A DNA stretch of 64,000 bases from Enterococcus thailandicus (GTDB lineage: Bacteria > Bacillota > Bacilli > Lactobacillales > Enterococcaceae), in NCBI RefSeq assembly GCF_001886265.1, contig NZ_JXLE01000001.1, positions 1 to 64,000 on the forward strand, written 5' to 3'. Shown here in pieces: positions 35,756 to 44,508 of this stretch. The position numbers were made by a program, and so were the translations under genes. The notes under the pieces were generated by a model. The model did no database searches. It had not been told where the DNA came from and worked only from the letters and a program-made list of their open reading frames with translations. The number at the start of each line of letters is the position of its first letter. The first letter of the stretch is position 1.

Positions 35756-36249
35756 AAAAGCTGATTTCATACATGTTACTCAAAATAAGTGGGAAGAGGA
35801 GTGTTGAATTTCAGAAATGTGTACGCTTGTTTATTAATGACTTTAGTCGGTTTCATCTGTTTTACGTGCGAAACAACAGCTAGGTGTTTCTACATGTGGA
35901 CGAAATAGTTTCAACGATAAAAAAAGTCCTTTCCATAGACTAATAAAGGGCTGTTAACCAAATTTTAGATTGAAAGTTTTTTCATATCTAAGGATGATAA
36001 AAATTTAGCGTATACTAGCTGGAATGGTGAGTAGTCTATCGTTTTTACTTCTTTTTTGCATGAAGCGAACCGAATGAATGATTTTGCACCGAGTAAATGG
36101 AACCATTTCATGATTAAGCAACAAAAAAAGTAACGCTCTTTATCAATAATCACGCACGTTTCAAAACATAAGATTTAAATCACAATTGCTTGATAGGGAA
36201 CAAAAGTTCGACTATAATAACAAAGAGAGTAAGGTCGAGGTGAATAAAT
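35756..36249. other. 494-bp gap with a minus-strand terminator-like hairpin
   Basis: No convincing gene is present. At 35917-35947 the minus strand reads AGCCCTTT...AAAGGACT followed by six T or more, a terminator shape. A 62-codon minus frame (35965-36153) ends just before it, but has a GTG start without RBS and an unlikely Cys/Phe-rich product. A minus-strand small RNA is therefore as likely as a peptide. The plus-strand end holds the dinB promoter region. Confidence 0.4.
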
Positions 36250-37365
36250 ATGGAACTACAGTTTCCTTTACATAATGATACATCTAGAAAAATCATCCAT
36301 ATCGACATGGATGCTTTTTTCGCCTCGGTTGAAGAACGAGATCATCCAGAATTCAGAGGACATCCTTTGGTTATTGCTCGCCATCCAAGTGATACTGGTG
36401 GTCGGGGTGTCGTGACAACAGCAAATTATGAAGCCAGACAATATGGGATTCACTCAGCGATGAGTGCGCAAAAAGCATTTGAATTGTGTCCAACAGCTAT
36501 TTTTAAACCTGGCGATCATCAAAAGTATTCTGAAGTATCCCAAATCGTTCGAGAAGTTTTTCACCGGTACACGGATATCGTTGAACCTGTCAGTATTGAC
36601 GAAGCGTATCTGGATGTGACAGAAAACAAAGTGGGGTGTAAATCAGCAATTAAAATTGCTCGAATGATCCAAGCAGATATTTGGGAAGCTGTTCATTTAA
36701 CTTGCTCGGCAGGAGTCAGCTACAATAAATTTTTGGCAAAACTGGCTTCTGATTATCAAAAGCCAAGAGGGATTACTGTGGTGACTCCTCAAGAAGCGGT
36801 GTCTTTTTTGAAAAAATTACCAATTGAAAAATTTCATGGCGTTGGTAAAAAAACAGTTCCTAAAATGAATGAGCTAGGAATTTTTACAGGTGCAGATTTA
36901 TATGAAATGAGTGAAATGCAGCTGATTCAAAACTTTGGAAAAATGGGCTATTCACTTTATCGAAAAGTTCGCGGGATTCATGATTCTCCAGTCAACGTAA
37001 CTCGAGAGCGAAAATCAGTTGGTAAAGAGCATACCTATGGTCAGCCATTGCAAACAGAAGAAGCTGTTTTGGCACAGCTTCGACAGTTGGCAGAAAAGGT
37101 AGAAGAAGCACTACGAAAAGTTCAAAAGCATGGAAAAACAGTCGTATTAAAAGTTCGCTATACGGACTATTCAACAATTACGAAGCGGGTAACGTTACCT
37201 GAATACATTTACAAAAAAGAAGCTCTATATTATCAAGCTAGTTTGATTTGGGAAGAAGTTTTGGGCGTAGAGAAGGGTGTTCGATTGTTAGGAATTACAC
37301 TTACGAACTTAGATCCTATGACCTATGAAAATATTGTTTTACCTTTATGGGATTTGAAGGATTGA
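36250..37365 (+). CDS. dinB: DNA polymerase IV
   Basis: The 371-aa Y-family polymerase has the metal-binding motifs HIDMDAFFASVE (about 17-28) and SIDEAYLDVT (about 116), the CSAGVSYNKFLAKLASDYQKP block, an HhH thumb (HGVGKKTVPKMNELGI) and a little-finger domain. It performs error-prone translesion synthesis. GAGGTG lies 8 nt upstream. No clear LexA (DinR) box was noticed upstream. Confidence 0.95.
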   Translation: MELQFPLHNDTSRKIIHIDMDAFFASVEERDHPEFRGHPLVIARHPSDTGGRGVVTTANYEARQYGIHSAMSAQKAFELCPTAIFKPGDHQKYSEVSQIVREVFHRYTDIVEPVSIDEAYLDVTENKVGCKSAIKIARMIQADIWEAVHLTCSAGVSYNKFLAKLASDYQKPRGITVVTPQEAVSFLKKLPIEKFHGVGKKTVPKMNELGIFTGADLYEMSEMQLIQNFGKMGYSLYRKVRGIHDSPVNVTRERKSVGKEHTYGQPLQTEEAVLAQLRQLAEKVEEALRKVQKHGKTVVLKVRYTDYSTITKRVTLPEYIYKKEALYYQASLIWEEVLGVEKGVRLLGITLTNLDPMTYENIVLPLWDLKD

Positions 37366-37371
37366 TTAGGA

Positions 37372-37724
37372 GAGGTTGTAAAAGAAGTGCCTAGCTTCAA
37401 TAAATAAGAATAAATTACCAGAAATCTTTCTCAAATTTTTGAGTAATTTAGACTTATTTTGAGGAAGTTACTTCTTGAACACCGTGGATAAGGTTGTGGC
37501 GCAAACTGCTTAGCTCCGAACAGATAACGAGCAAGCACTCAAAATAGCTTTTCATATTTTGAAGTGAATGCAAGCTATCTCGAGGAGTTGGTTTGGGAAC
37601 ACCGTGAATAAGGTTGTGGCGCCAAGCGTTCAGCTTCGAAAAAATAATGAGCAACTGACAAAAATAGCATTTCATATTTTTGGACAGTTATGAATTAGTG
37701 CGAGAAGCTGCTTGGGAAACACCG
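37372..37724. repeat. three tandem intergenic hairpin repeats
   Basis: Units at 37372-37484 (more diverged), 37490-37604 and 37610-37724 belong to the same 115-nt family as 20621-20855. The last two are exactly 115 nt with a 5-nt spacer. They begin AAGGTTGTGGCGC and end GGGAACACCG or GGAAACACCG. Together they fill the dinB-uxuB gap up to the terminator. Confidence 0.87.
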
Positions 37725-37734
37725 TTTACTCTTA

Positions 37735-37773
37735 AAAAGAGGGTGTGGCAAGACGGATGCCACACCCTTTTTT
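37735..37773 (+). terminator. Rho-independent terminator
   Basis: GGGTGTGGCA pairs with TGCCACACCC, followed by six T. It insulates dinB and the repeats from the glucuronate operon. Confidence 0.9.
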
Positions 37774-37780
37774 GGGTTTT

Positions 37781-37792
37781 CTGATATATTAG
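37781..37792 (+). promoter_or_regulatory. upstream operator half-match
   Basis: CTGATATATTAG differs by one base from the core of the perfect palindrome at 37885-37900. The two centres are 106 bp apart, about ten helical turns, which would permit repressor looping. Confidence 0.45.
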
Positions 37793-37841
37793 TATTTGCT
37801 ATTTTTTTAATTATAAGATAAAAATAAATGAAATAGACGTA

Positions 37842-37870
37842 TTGACAAAGCCTAAATGGGCAAATATAAT
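37842..37870 (+). promoter_or_regulatory. consensus sigma-A promoter of the uxu operon
   Basis: TTGACA (37842-37847) and TATAAT (37865-37870) are both perfect and separated by 17 nt. An ORF reading from TTG 37842 overlaps the -35 box, so it cannot mark the true start of the uxuB protein. Confidence 0.92.
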
Positions 37871-37884
37871 GCAAGTATCAAAAC

Positions 37885-37900
37885 AACTGATATATCAGTT
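37885..37900 (+). promoter_or_regulatory. perfect palindromic operator in the uxuB leader
   Basis: AACTGATATATCAGTT is a perfect 16-bp palindrome located between the transcription start region and the RBS (GGAGGGG at 37902). It probably binds a repressor responsive to hexuronate, of GntR or LacI type. No regulator gene is in the window. Confidence 0.7.
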
Positions 37901-37913
37901 TGGAGGGGATTTT

Positions 37914-39542
37914 GTGATTGACTTAAAAGATTGGCAAAAATCACTAACTGAGTTAAAACAGGCAGGAATTACTATTCCTAACTATGATGTTGCTTCAGTC
38001 AAGGAAAAGGGAAAAGAAGTACCTGTGTGGCTTCATTTTGGTGGTGGAAATTTATATCGTGGGTTTCACGCAGAGATTGCACAACGGTTAGCTGATAAAA
38101 AAGAATTAGCTGCTGGTATAGTTGTATGTGAAACTTTCGACAAAGAAATAATTGAGAAGGCTTACAAACCATTTCATAGTGATGTAGTGGAAGTAGTGAT
38201 GCATGATGATGGAATGTTAGATAAAAAGCTTTTAGCTGCAACAGCAGATGCTTTCTTTTGTCATCCTAGTGAGAAAGAAAGTTTTGCACAAGTTGTTCAT
38301 TATTTTGAAAATCCTAGCTTACAGTTTACCACCTTTACGATTACTGAAAAAGGGTATCACTTGAAAGACGCTGCTGGGAAATTTTTTCCAGTAGTAGAAG
38401 CAGATATTGAAAATGGTCTTGAAGCTCCTCAACATACGATGAGCATTGTGACCGCATTATTACACAAACGATTTTTAGCGGGAAAATTACCGATTGCCAT
38501 GATTTCAACTGATAATTTTTCGCGAAATGGAAAGCGATTCCAAGATAGCGTACTGACAATTGCCAAATGCTGGCAAGAAAAAGGGTTTGTTTCCAATGAA
38601 TTTCTTGATTATTTAACTGATTCAGAAAAAGTAACCTTTCCTTGGAGCATGATTGATCGCATTACACCAAACCCTGCAAAAATTGTACAGGCGGAACTTG
38701 AGAAGCTCGGTTTTGTTGATATGGAAATTATTCATACAGAAAAACGCACGAATATTGCACCATTTGTGAATACAGAGGTTATTCATTATTTGATTATCGA
38801 AGATCATTTTCCAAATGGGCGCCCTGCGTTGGAAAAGGCAGGTGTCATCCTTACGAGCCAGGAAATTGTTGATAAAGCAGATGTGATGAAAGTAACAACA
38901 TGTTTGAATCCACTTCATACGGCAATGGCAATTACTGGTTGTTTGCTTGGTTATCAATCGATTGCAGCTGAGATGGAAGACGAAGAGATTGTGGGATTGA
39001 TTAAAGCAATTGGGTATCAAGAAGGCCTACCAGTAGTAGAAGATCCCCAAATAATTGATCCTAAACAATTCATTGATGAGGTGATTAAGAAACGATTGCC
39101 TAATCCCAACATACCTGATACACCGCAACGAATTGCGAGCGATACTTCGCAAAAAGTGGCAATTCGTTTTGGTGAAACCATTAAAAAATATACAGAAAAG
39201 TCAGCTGCGCAATCTCTCGTATTTATTCCAGTGGCAATTGCAGCTTGGTTACGTTACTTGTTGGCAGTTGATGATGAAGGAAATGAATTTGTACCAAGCC
39301 CTGATCCATTGTTAGCTGAATTACAGGAGCAGCTGGCAAGTCTTCATTTAGGTGAACAATCGCCAGAGGTAATTCATCAAAGTGTTGCAAGTATTTTAGC
39401 CAATGAAACAATTTTTGGTTCAAATTTATATGAAGTAGGCCTTGGCGAAAAAATTGAACAAATAGTAACAGAAATGTTAGTAGGTCCAGGAGCAGTTAGA
39501 CAAACGATTCGTACCTACTTAACAAATTTCGGAGGAAAATAA
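37914..39542 (+). CDS. uxuB: D-fructuronate reductase (mannonate oxidoreductase)
   Basis: The GTG at 37914 is 6 nt after GGAGGGG and gives 542 aa. It is the only start downstream of the promoter with an RBS. NAD-binding N-terminus LHFGGGNLYRGFHAEI and the long-chain mannitol dehydrogenase signature K-x5-N-x2-H (KVTTCLNPLHTAM) are present. It reduces D-fructuronate to D-mannonate in glucuronate catabolism. uxuA follows after 2 nt. Confidence 0.93.
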   Translation: MIDLKDWQKSLTELKQAGITIPNYDVASVKEKGKEVPVWLHFGGGNLYRGFHAEIAQRLADKKELAAGIVVCETFDKEIIEKAYKPFHSDVVEVVMHDDGMLDKKLLAATADAFFCHPSEKESFAQVVHYFENPSLQFTTFTITEKGYHLKDAAGKFFPVVEADIENGLEAPQHTMSIVTALLHKRFLAGKLPIAMISTDNFSRNGKRFQDSVLTIAKCWQEKGFVSNEFLDYLTDSEKVTFPWSMIDRITPNPAKIVQAELEKLGFVDMEIIHTEKRTNIAPFVNTEVIHYLIIEDHFPNGRPALEKAGVILTSQEIVDKADVMKVTTCLNPLHTAMAITGCLLGYQSIAAEMEDEEIVGLIKAIGYQEGLPVVEDPQIIDPKQFIDEVIKKRLPNPNIPDTPQRIASDTSQKVAIRFGETIKKYTEKSAAQSLVFIPVAIAAWLRYLLAVDDEGNEFVPSPDPLLAELQEQLASLHLGEQSPEVIHQSVASILANETIFGSNLYEVGLGEKIEQIVTEMLVGPGAVRQTIRTYLTNFGGK

Positions 39543-39544
39543 TC

Positions 39545-40618
39545 ATGGAAATGACTTTTAGATGGTACGGTTCACAAGAAGAAAAGATTACTTTAGAAGA
39601 AATTCGACAAATTCCAGCGATGAAGGGGATTGTGGGAACACTTATGGATATCCCCGTTGGAGAAGTGTGGCCGAAAGAACGAATCAAATCACTGAAAGAA
39701 GAAATTGAAGCAGCAGGCTTAACGTTAAAAGTTATAGAAAGTGTTAACGTTCATGATGCTATCAAGATTGGCTTGCCAAGTAGGGACCGATATATTGCAA
39801 ATTATCAACAAACGATTCGAAATTTGGCAGCATTTGGTATTGAAGTAATCTGTTATAATTTCATGCCTGTTTTTGACTGGGTAAAATCCGATCTCGATTA
39901 TCGCTTGTCAGACGGTTCCTCAACATTAGCGTATATTGCAGCAGATATTCCGGAAGATCCAGAAGAGATTATTAAAAAAGTTGAAAATTCCAGCAATGAC
40001 TTTGAGTTACCGGGCTGGGAACCAGAACGTTTGGCACAAGTAAAAGAATTACTTCAAGCCTATAAAGAGGTGGATGAAGCTAAGTTACGCGAAAACTTTG
40101 CTTATTTTCTGAAGGCGATTATTCCGACTTGTGAAGAAGTTGGTATAAAAATGGCGGTCCATCCAGATGATCCACCGTATTCGATTTTTGGCTTGCCACG
40201 AATCGTGAAAAATCGAGAAGACTTGGACTGGATTTGTCAAGTAGTTGATAGTCCTGCAAATGGAATTACGTTGTGTACAGGTAGCATTGCGGAAGACCCA
40301 GCAAATAATGTTTATGAAATCATGGCAGAATTTTGTCAACGAGATCGGATTCCGTTTGCCCATGTTCGTAACATCAAATTTATCCAAGAAAAAGATTTCT
40401 ATGAAGCACCACACAAATCAGAATACGGTTCATTAGATATGTATCGAATTTTAAAAGCAATGTATGACAATGGGTTTAATGGTTATATCCGTCCTGACCA
40501 TGGACGAATGATCTGGGGGGAAACAGGACGTCCGGGTTATGGCTTATATGATCGCGCACTTGGGGCGGTGTATTTGAATGGTCTTTGGGAAGCATTAGAA
40601 AAAGAAAATCAAAAATAA
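39545..40618 (+). CDS. uxuA: D-mannonate dehydratase
   Basis: The 357-aa TIM-barrel enzyme shows the metal-binding residues of the family: MAVHPDDPPYSIFGLPRI, the Cys in LCTGS, HVRNIKF and RPDHGRMIWGE. It dehydrates D-mannonate to 2-keto-3-deoxygluconate. GGAGG lies 8 nt upstream within the end of uxuB. The KDG kinase and aldolase that complete the pathway are not in the window. Confidence 0.96.
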   Translation: MEMTFRWYGSQEEKITLEEIRQIPAMKGIVGTLMDIPVGEVWPKERIKSLKEEIEAAGLTLKVIESVNVHDAIKIGLPSRDRYIANYQQTIRNLAAFGIEVICYNFMPVFDWVKSDLDYRLSDGSSTLAYIAADIPEDPEEIIKKVENSSNDFELPGWEPERLAQVKELLQAYKEVDEAKLRENFAYFLKAIIPTCEEVGIKMAVHPDDPPYSIFGLPRIVKNREDLDWICQVVDSPANGITLCTGSIAEDPANNVYEIMAEFCQRDRIPFAHVRNIKFIQEKDFYEAPHKSEYGSLDMYRILKAMYDNGFNGYIRPDHGRMIWGETGRPGYGLYDRALGAVYLNGLWEALEKENQK

Positions 40619-40656
40619 TTGAAAGGAATCATCTTTAACGTCAACAGAAAAGGAAT

Positions 40657-40685
40657 GAGGCTGAGCAATTTTTAAGTTCAGCCTC
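40657..40685 (+). other. intra-operon hairpin without T-run
   Basis: GAGGCTGA pairs with TCAGCCTC across 13 nt between uxuA and uxaC. No U-tract follows, so it is more likely an mRNA-stabilising or processing structure than a terminator. Confidence 0.5.
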
Positions 40686-40719
40686 TGAATAAAAATCAAA
40701 AAGAAGGAAGCGCTTAACT

Positions 40720-42135
40720 ATGTTTTTAGATGAAAATTTTTTATTAACCAATGAAGTAGGACGCAAGTTATTCCATCAGTATGCCAAAGATGAACCAATT
40801 ATTGATTACCACTGTCACTTAGAGCCAAAAGTCATTTTTGAAAATCAACAGTATGAGAACCTAACTCAAGTTTGGCTCAACAATCGCGGAGCAGGCGATC
40901 ATTATAAATGGCGTTTGATGCGAGCTAATGGTGTCGCTGAAGAACTAATTAGTGGTGATGGTGATGATTATGAAAAGTTTTTGGCCTTTGTTCGAACAAT
41001 GGAAAAAGCTCCGGGAAATCCAATTTATGAATGGTCTCATTTAGAGTTGCGTCGTTACTTTGCTATTGATTTAATCATTAATCAAAAAAATGCACCAGAA
41101 ATTTGGCGACAAGCCAATGAAAAAATTCAAACCGATGCATATCGACCAAAAAAATTATTAGAAATGATGAAAGTTAAAGCAATCTGCACAACCGATGATC
41201 CTACTGATGACTTAGGGTATCATGCAGTATTAGCACAAGAACATAATTCCTTTAAAGTATTGCCAACTTTTCGTCCAGATAACACTTGGGCAATTACTAC
41301 AGAAGAATATCGTGAATACTTAGAAAAACTAGGTGAGAGTGCACAACAATCAATTCAAACGTTTGCAGATTTAACAATTGCTTTATCAAATCGTGTAGCA
41401 TTTTTCCACGAAATGGGGGGACGTTTAGCAGATCAAGGATTGAATACGTTTGTGTATGCGCCGGCAACCAATGAAGAATTAGATGCAATTTTAGCACGTG
41501 CACTAACTGGAGAAACGAACTTTACAACAACGGAAGTGGCTCAATTTACAACAGCAATCCAAAAGCATTTGATGGGAGAATATCATCAGCGTCAATGGAC
41601 GATGCAGATGCACATGAACGCGTTTCGCAACGACTCAACGAAAATGAAACGAGAAATCGGAATCAATGTTGGTGGTGATTCAATGGGGGATCAAAGTGAA
41701 CTGACAAAAAATATCGTAAACTTATTTGCTGAGGTAGAAGAGGCAAATCAGTTACCAAAAACAATCTTATATTCGTTGAATCCAAATGACTGGTTACCAT
41801 TAGCAACAGCCATGCAAAGTTTTCAAGGAGAAATTGTTCAGAAACTTCAACTGGGTTGTGCGTGGTGGTTTAACGACACTTGTGAAGGAATGCGCAATCA
41901 ACTAACGATTATGGCACAACAAAGTTTGTTGGCTAACTTTACTGGGATGTTGACTGATTCTCGAAGTTTCTTGAGTTATCCACGTCATGAATATTTCCGT
42001 CGCGTATTATGTCAGCTCTTAGGTGAATGGGTCGATCAAGGCCGATTGCCTGAGGAAGATGAATATTTGGGACAGATCGTCAAAGATATTTGTTATGGCA
42101 ATGCACATGAATATTTTGGCTTTTTTGAAAGTTGA
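40720..42135 (+). CDS. uxaC: glucuronate isomerase
   Basis: The 471-aa amidohydrolase-like protein has the N-terminal DYHCHLEP motif, TTDDPTDDL, and the C-terminal TDSRSFLSYPRHEYFRR. It interconverts D-glucuronate and D-fructuronate, the first step feeding UxuB and UxuA. GAAGGAA lies 10 nt upstream; the surrounding GGAAGCGCTTAAC is weakly cre-like. Confidence 0.96.
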   Translation: MFLDENFLLTNEVGRKLFHQYAKDEPIIDYHCHLEPKVIFENQQYENLTQVWLNNRGAGDHYKWRLMRANGVAEELISGDGDDYEKFLAFVRTMEKAPGNPIYEWSHLELRRYFAIDLIINQKNAPEIWRQANEKIQTDAYRPKKLLEMMKVKAICTTDDPTDDLGYHAVLAQEHNSFKVLPTFRPDNTWAITTEEYREYLEKLGESAQQSIQTFADLTIALSNRVAFFHEMGGRLADQGLNTFVYAPATNEELDAILARALTGETNFTTTEVAQFTTAIQKHLMGEYHQRQWTMQMHMNAFRNDSTKMKREIGINVGGDSMGDQSELTKNIVNLFAEVEEANQLPKTILYSLNPNDWLPLATAMQSFQGEIVQKLQLGCAWWFNDTCEGMRNQLTIMAQQSLLANFTGMLTDSRSFLSYPRHEYFRRVLCQLLGEWVDQGRLPEEDEYLGQIVKDICYGNAHEYFGFFES

Positions 42136-42155
42136 CGGAGGGTGGATGAAGAGAA

Positions 42156-43676
42156 ATGGACAAAAATAAGCAGTGGGTTTATCAACCGAAAAAAATTACA
42201 ATTGGTCGAGGAGTTGCCTATGGATTAACTGATTTAATGGGTGGTGGTTGGAATAATATCGTTTCAGGTGTTATTTTCGCTTTCGTGTTGAGTCAAGGAA
42301 TCAATCCAGCGTTTGCCGGAGCAATCACAGGAATTGGTCGGATCATTGACGCCATGTTTTCGTTATTTTTTGGTGCGATTACGGATGGCTTTTATCGGAC
42401 AAAATTAGGTCAACGTTTCGGACGTCGTCATTTCTTTATTTTATTAGGCGGAATTTTGTTTACGATTCTCTTTCCGTTGTTCTGGGTTCAGGCAGATAGT
42501 TGGATCTATTATCTAGTTATTTATGTAGCAATCGAACTTGCAATTGCCATGATTTTGATTCCGTGGGAAACTTTACCAACAGAAATGACCGATGATTATA
42601 ATCTGCGTACGATTTTATCTAGCTCGCGTATGTTTATTTCTGCAACGGGGACAGCACTTGTTTTCTTAGTATTAGCAGCGTTGCAGCATATGAAAAACCC
42701 AAATGCTTATCTGATTACGGGCATTATTTGGACGGTGATTTTTGTTGTTGCGATTTTTATTTCTTACCGAACAACGTGGGAACGTCCGTTAACGCCTGAA
42801 TTTTTAGCAGAGTTAGAAAGTCAACCCAAATTATCTTTAGGCGAATTTATGAAGAAAACAGTCCAAGATTATTTTTCAACGTTCAAAAATCGAGCATTTC
42901 GTCAACATTTAGGTATTTACTTATTATCATTTACTGGGAAAGATTTTTATTCTACGTTGTTACCAACTTTTATTATTTGTTGTATTCATGGCGTAAAAGA
43001 GGATACACCGTGGACACTTCAAGCACTTTCCATTTTTGGAATCATTGCAACATTGGTGGCTGCACGCCTGATGTTAACTCGTGGCCCTCGTTACTTATTT
43101 ATGCTAAGCTACGTTACGATTATTGTTACGATGGTTGGGTACCTCTTAACTTGGGCACTGCACGTCCAAAATGCTTTTTGGGTCTTAGTAATTATTTCCG
43201 TATTTTATCAATGTGCGCGTGCAATTTTAGAATTTACACCTTGGAATGTTTTTCCCTTTATTCCAGATGTTGACCGCATGATGACCCGAGGCGATCGTGC
43301 TGGAATTTATGCAGCAGTGATGACGTTCTTTAGAAAATCAACTGGTGCATTAGCTTCTTGGATTGCCGGGATTTTACTAGCAGCGATTGGTTTTGATTCA
43401 AAAACAATGACGAATTTTACGAATACCCCTCACCATATTCAAACGGGCATCGCCTTGATTTTCTTTATTGCACCCGTCGTTCTGATTTCTTGTGCTTTAG
43501 TGATGGCTCTGACGTTTAAATTGAATCGTGAAACGCATGAAGTGTTGAAACATGAAATTGATCGTTTGGAAGATGGTGGCTTGAAAGCAATGGTGACACC
43601 AGAAGCAAAAGATGTAGTAGAAGAATTAACCGGACATCCTTATCAAGAGGCGTGGCCAAAGCAACCGAATGTTTAA
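42156..43676 (+). CDS. GPH-family (glycoside-pentoside-hexuronide) symporter
   Basis: The 506-aa protein has about twelve transmembrane segments and family features such as YGLTDLMGGGWNNIVSG near the start and DGFYRTKLGQRFGRRHFF after helix 2. As the last gene of the uxu operon it probably imports glucuronate or glucuronides with a cation. No beta-glucuronidase gene is adjacent, so free glucuronate is the simpler substrate. Confidence 0.88.
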   Translation: MDKNKQWVYQPKKITIGRGVAYGLTDLMGGGWNNIVSGVIFAFVLSQGINPAFAGAITGIGRIIDAMFSLFFGAITDGFYRTKLGQRFGRRHFFILLGGILFTILFPLFWVQADSWIYYLVIYVAIELAIAMILIPWETLPTEMTDDYNLRTILSSSRMFISATGTALVFLVLAALQHMKNPNAYLITGIIWTVIFVVAIFISYRTTWERPLTPEFLAELESQPKLSLGEFMKKTVQDYFSTFKNRAFRQHLGIYLLSFTGKDFYSTLLPTFIICCIHGVKEDTPWTLQALSIFGIIATLVAARLMLTRGPRYLFMLSYVTIIVTMVGYLLTWALHVQNAFWVLVIISVFYQCARAILEFTPWNVFPFIPDVDRMMTRGDRAGIYAAVMTFFRKSTGALASWIAGILLAAIGFDSKTMTNFTNTPHHIQTGIALIFFIAPVVLISCALVMALTFKLNRETHEVLKHEIDRLEDGGLKAMVTPEAKDVVEELTGHPYQEAWPKQPNV

Positions 43677-43702
43677 ATAATAAATTTAAAATAGGAAAAC
43701 AA

Positions 43703-43752
43703 ACAACCAGCTACCAAAGTTGACTGAATAATCAACTCTGGTAGCTGGTTGT
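43703..43752. terminator. long hairpin between convergent uxu operon and nrdG
   Basis: ACAACCAGCTACCA..AGTTGA pairs with TCAACT..TGGTAGCTGGTTGT, about 20 bp. The T-run is weak on both sides, but the position between convergent units supports a bidirectional terminator. Confidence 0.75.
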
Positions 43753-43760
43753 GCTTGTTG

Positions 43761-44366
43761 TCAAATCAAATCTTGTTTTTTGATTTGCTCGTATGTTTGA
43801 GTAGCGTCGAAGCATTTTTCCCAGATAACGACTTTATTTTGTGCTAAAGATTTTTGAACATTGACAATTCGTTGGTTGCTGCTTCCACGAAATTGTAGTT
43901 TCAAATCACGTTTGGAAAGATCAAAACGACCATCAACTAAGATATCGATTTCTGCTAGTAAAGCTAGCTTATCTTCGGAGTCTTGTAACAATTCATCAAA
44001 AGTATAACCAGTCCACGACCAGATGTCTTTAGTATGACCAAACTCTTGACGGATTCGACGAACAACTTGCAAGCAAACATCTGTATTCAAAAAGGGCTCC
44101 CCACCAAGTAAGGTCAAACCTTGGACATAATCATGGCGAAGGTCTTCGATTACTTGCTCCTCTAGTTCTTGAGTGAATGGTTTTCCATAGCGGAAATTTT
44201 GAGCTGCTTTATTGAAACAACCTTCGCAAGCAAACAGGCAACCACTGACGTATAAGCTATTGCGGACACCTTCGCCATCGACAAAATTAAATGCTTTATA
44301 GTCAGCAATATAATTTTGACTATAATCTTCAGCTAACCATTCTTTTGGTTTTGGATTTCTCATCAA
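43761..44366 (-). CDS. nrdG: anaerobic ribonucleotide reductase activating protein
   Basis: The 201-aa radical-SAM protein has the CxxxCxxC motif CLFACEGC (about residues 43-50) and the GGEP motif (TLLGGEPFLN). It generates the glycyl radical on NrdD under anaerobic conditions. It lies 142 bp downstream of nrdD behind a terminator-like hairpin, so it is expressed by readthrough or from its own promoter (TATACT at about 44378-44383 on minus). Confidence 0.95.
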   Translation of the reverse strand: MMRNPKPKEWLAEDYSQNYIADYKAFNFVDGEGVRNSLYVSGCLFACEGCFNKAAQNFRYGKPFTQELEEQVIEDLRHDYVQGLTLLGGEPFLNTDVCLQVVRRIRQEFGHTKDIWSWTGYTFDELLQDSEDKLALLAEIDILVDGRFDLSKRDLKLQFRGSSNQRIVNVQKSLAQNKVVIWEKCFDATQTYEQIKKQDLI

Positions 44367-44441
44367 AACACTTCTTTCTATAGTATAAGTTCTTGCAGTT
44401 TAGCTACCAAAGTAATCTAAATTAGTGGAAAAGTGCTTATC

Positions 44442-44486
44442 AAAAAAGTTGTGACAAAAAGCAATTTGATTTTTATCACAACTTTC
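44442..44486 (-). terminator. terminator-like hairpin between nrdD and nrdG
   Basis: On the minus strand AAAGTTGTGA pairs with TCACAACTTT and six T follow. It could reduce nrdG transcription relative to nrdD. Confidence 0.75.
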
Positions 44487-44508
44487 AGTTTTACAATCGG
44501 GTAATGGA

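Noticed and set aside
35965-36153. 62-aa minus-strand ORF between rsmI and dinB
   Set aside because: It has a GTG start without an RBS and an odd Cys/Phe-rich product. It is kept only as a possible small-RNA region.
37842-37913. uxuB N-terminal extension from TTG 37842
   Set aside because: It would begin on the -35 box and upstream of the -10 box, and it has no RBS.
38622-39020. 132-codon minus-strand ORF inside uxuB
   Set aside because: It is the antisense shadow of a conserved coding region, with an implausible Cys/His-rich composition and no RBS.
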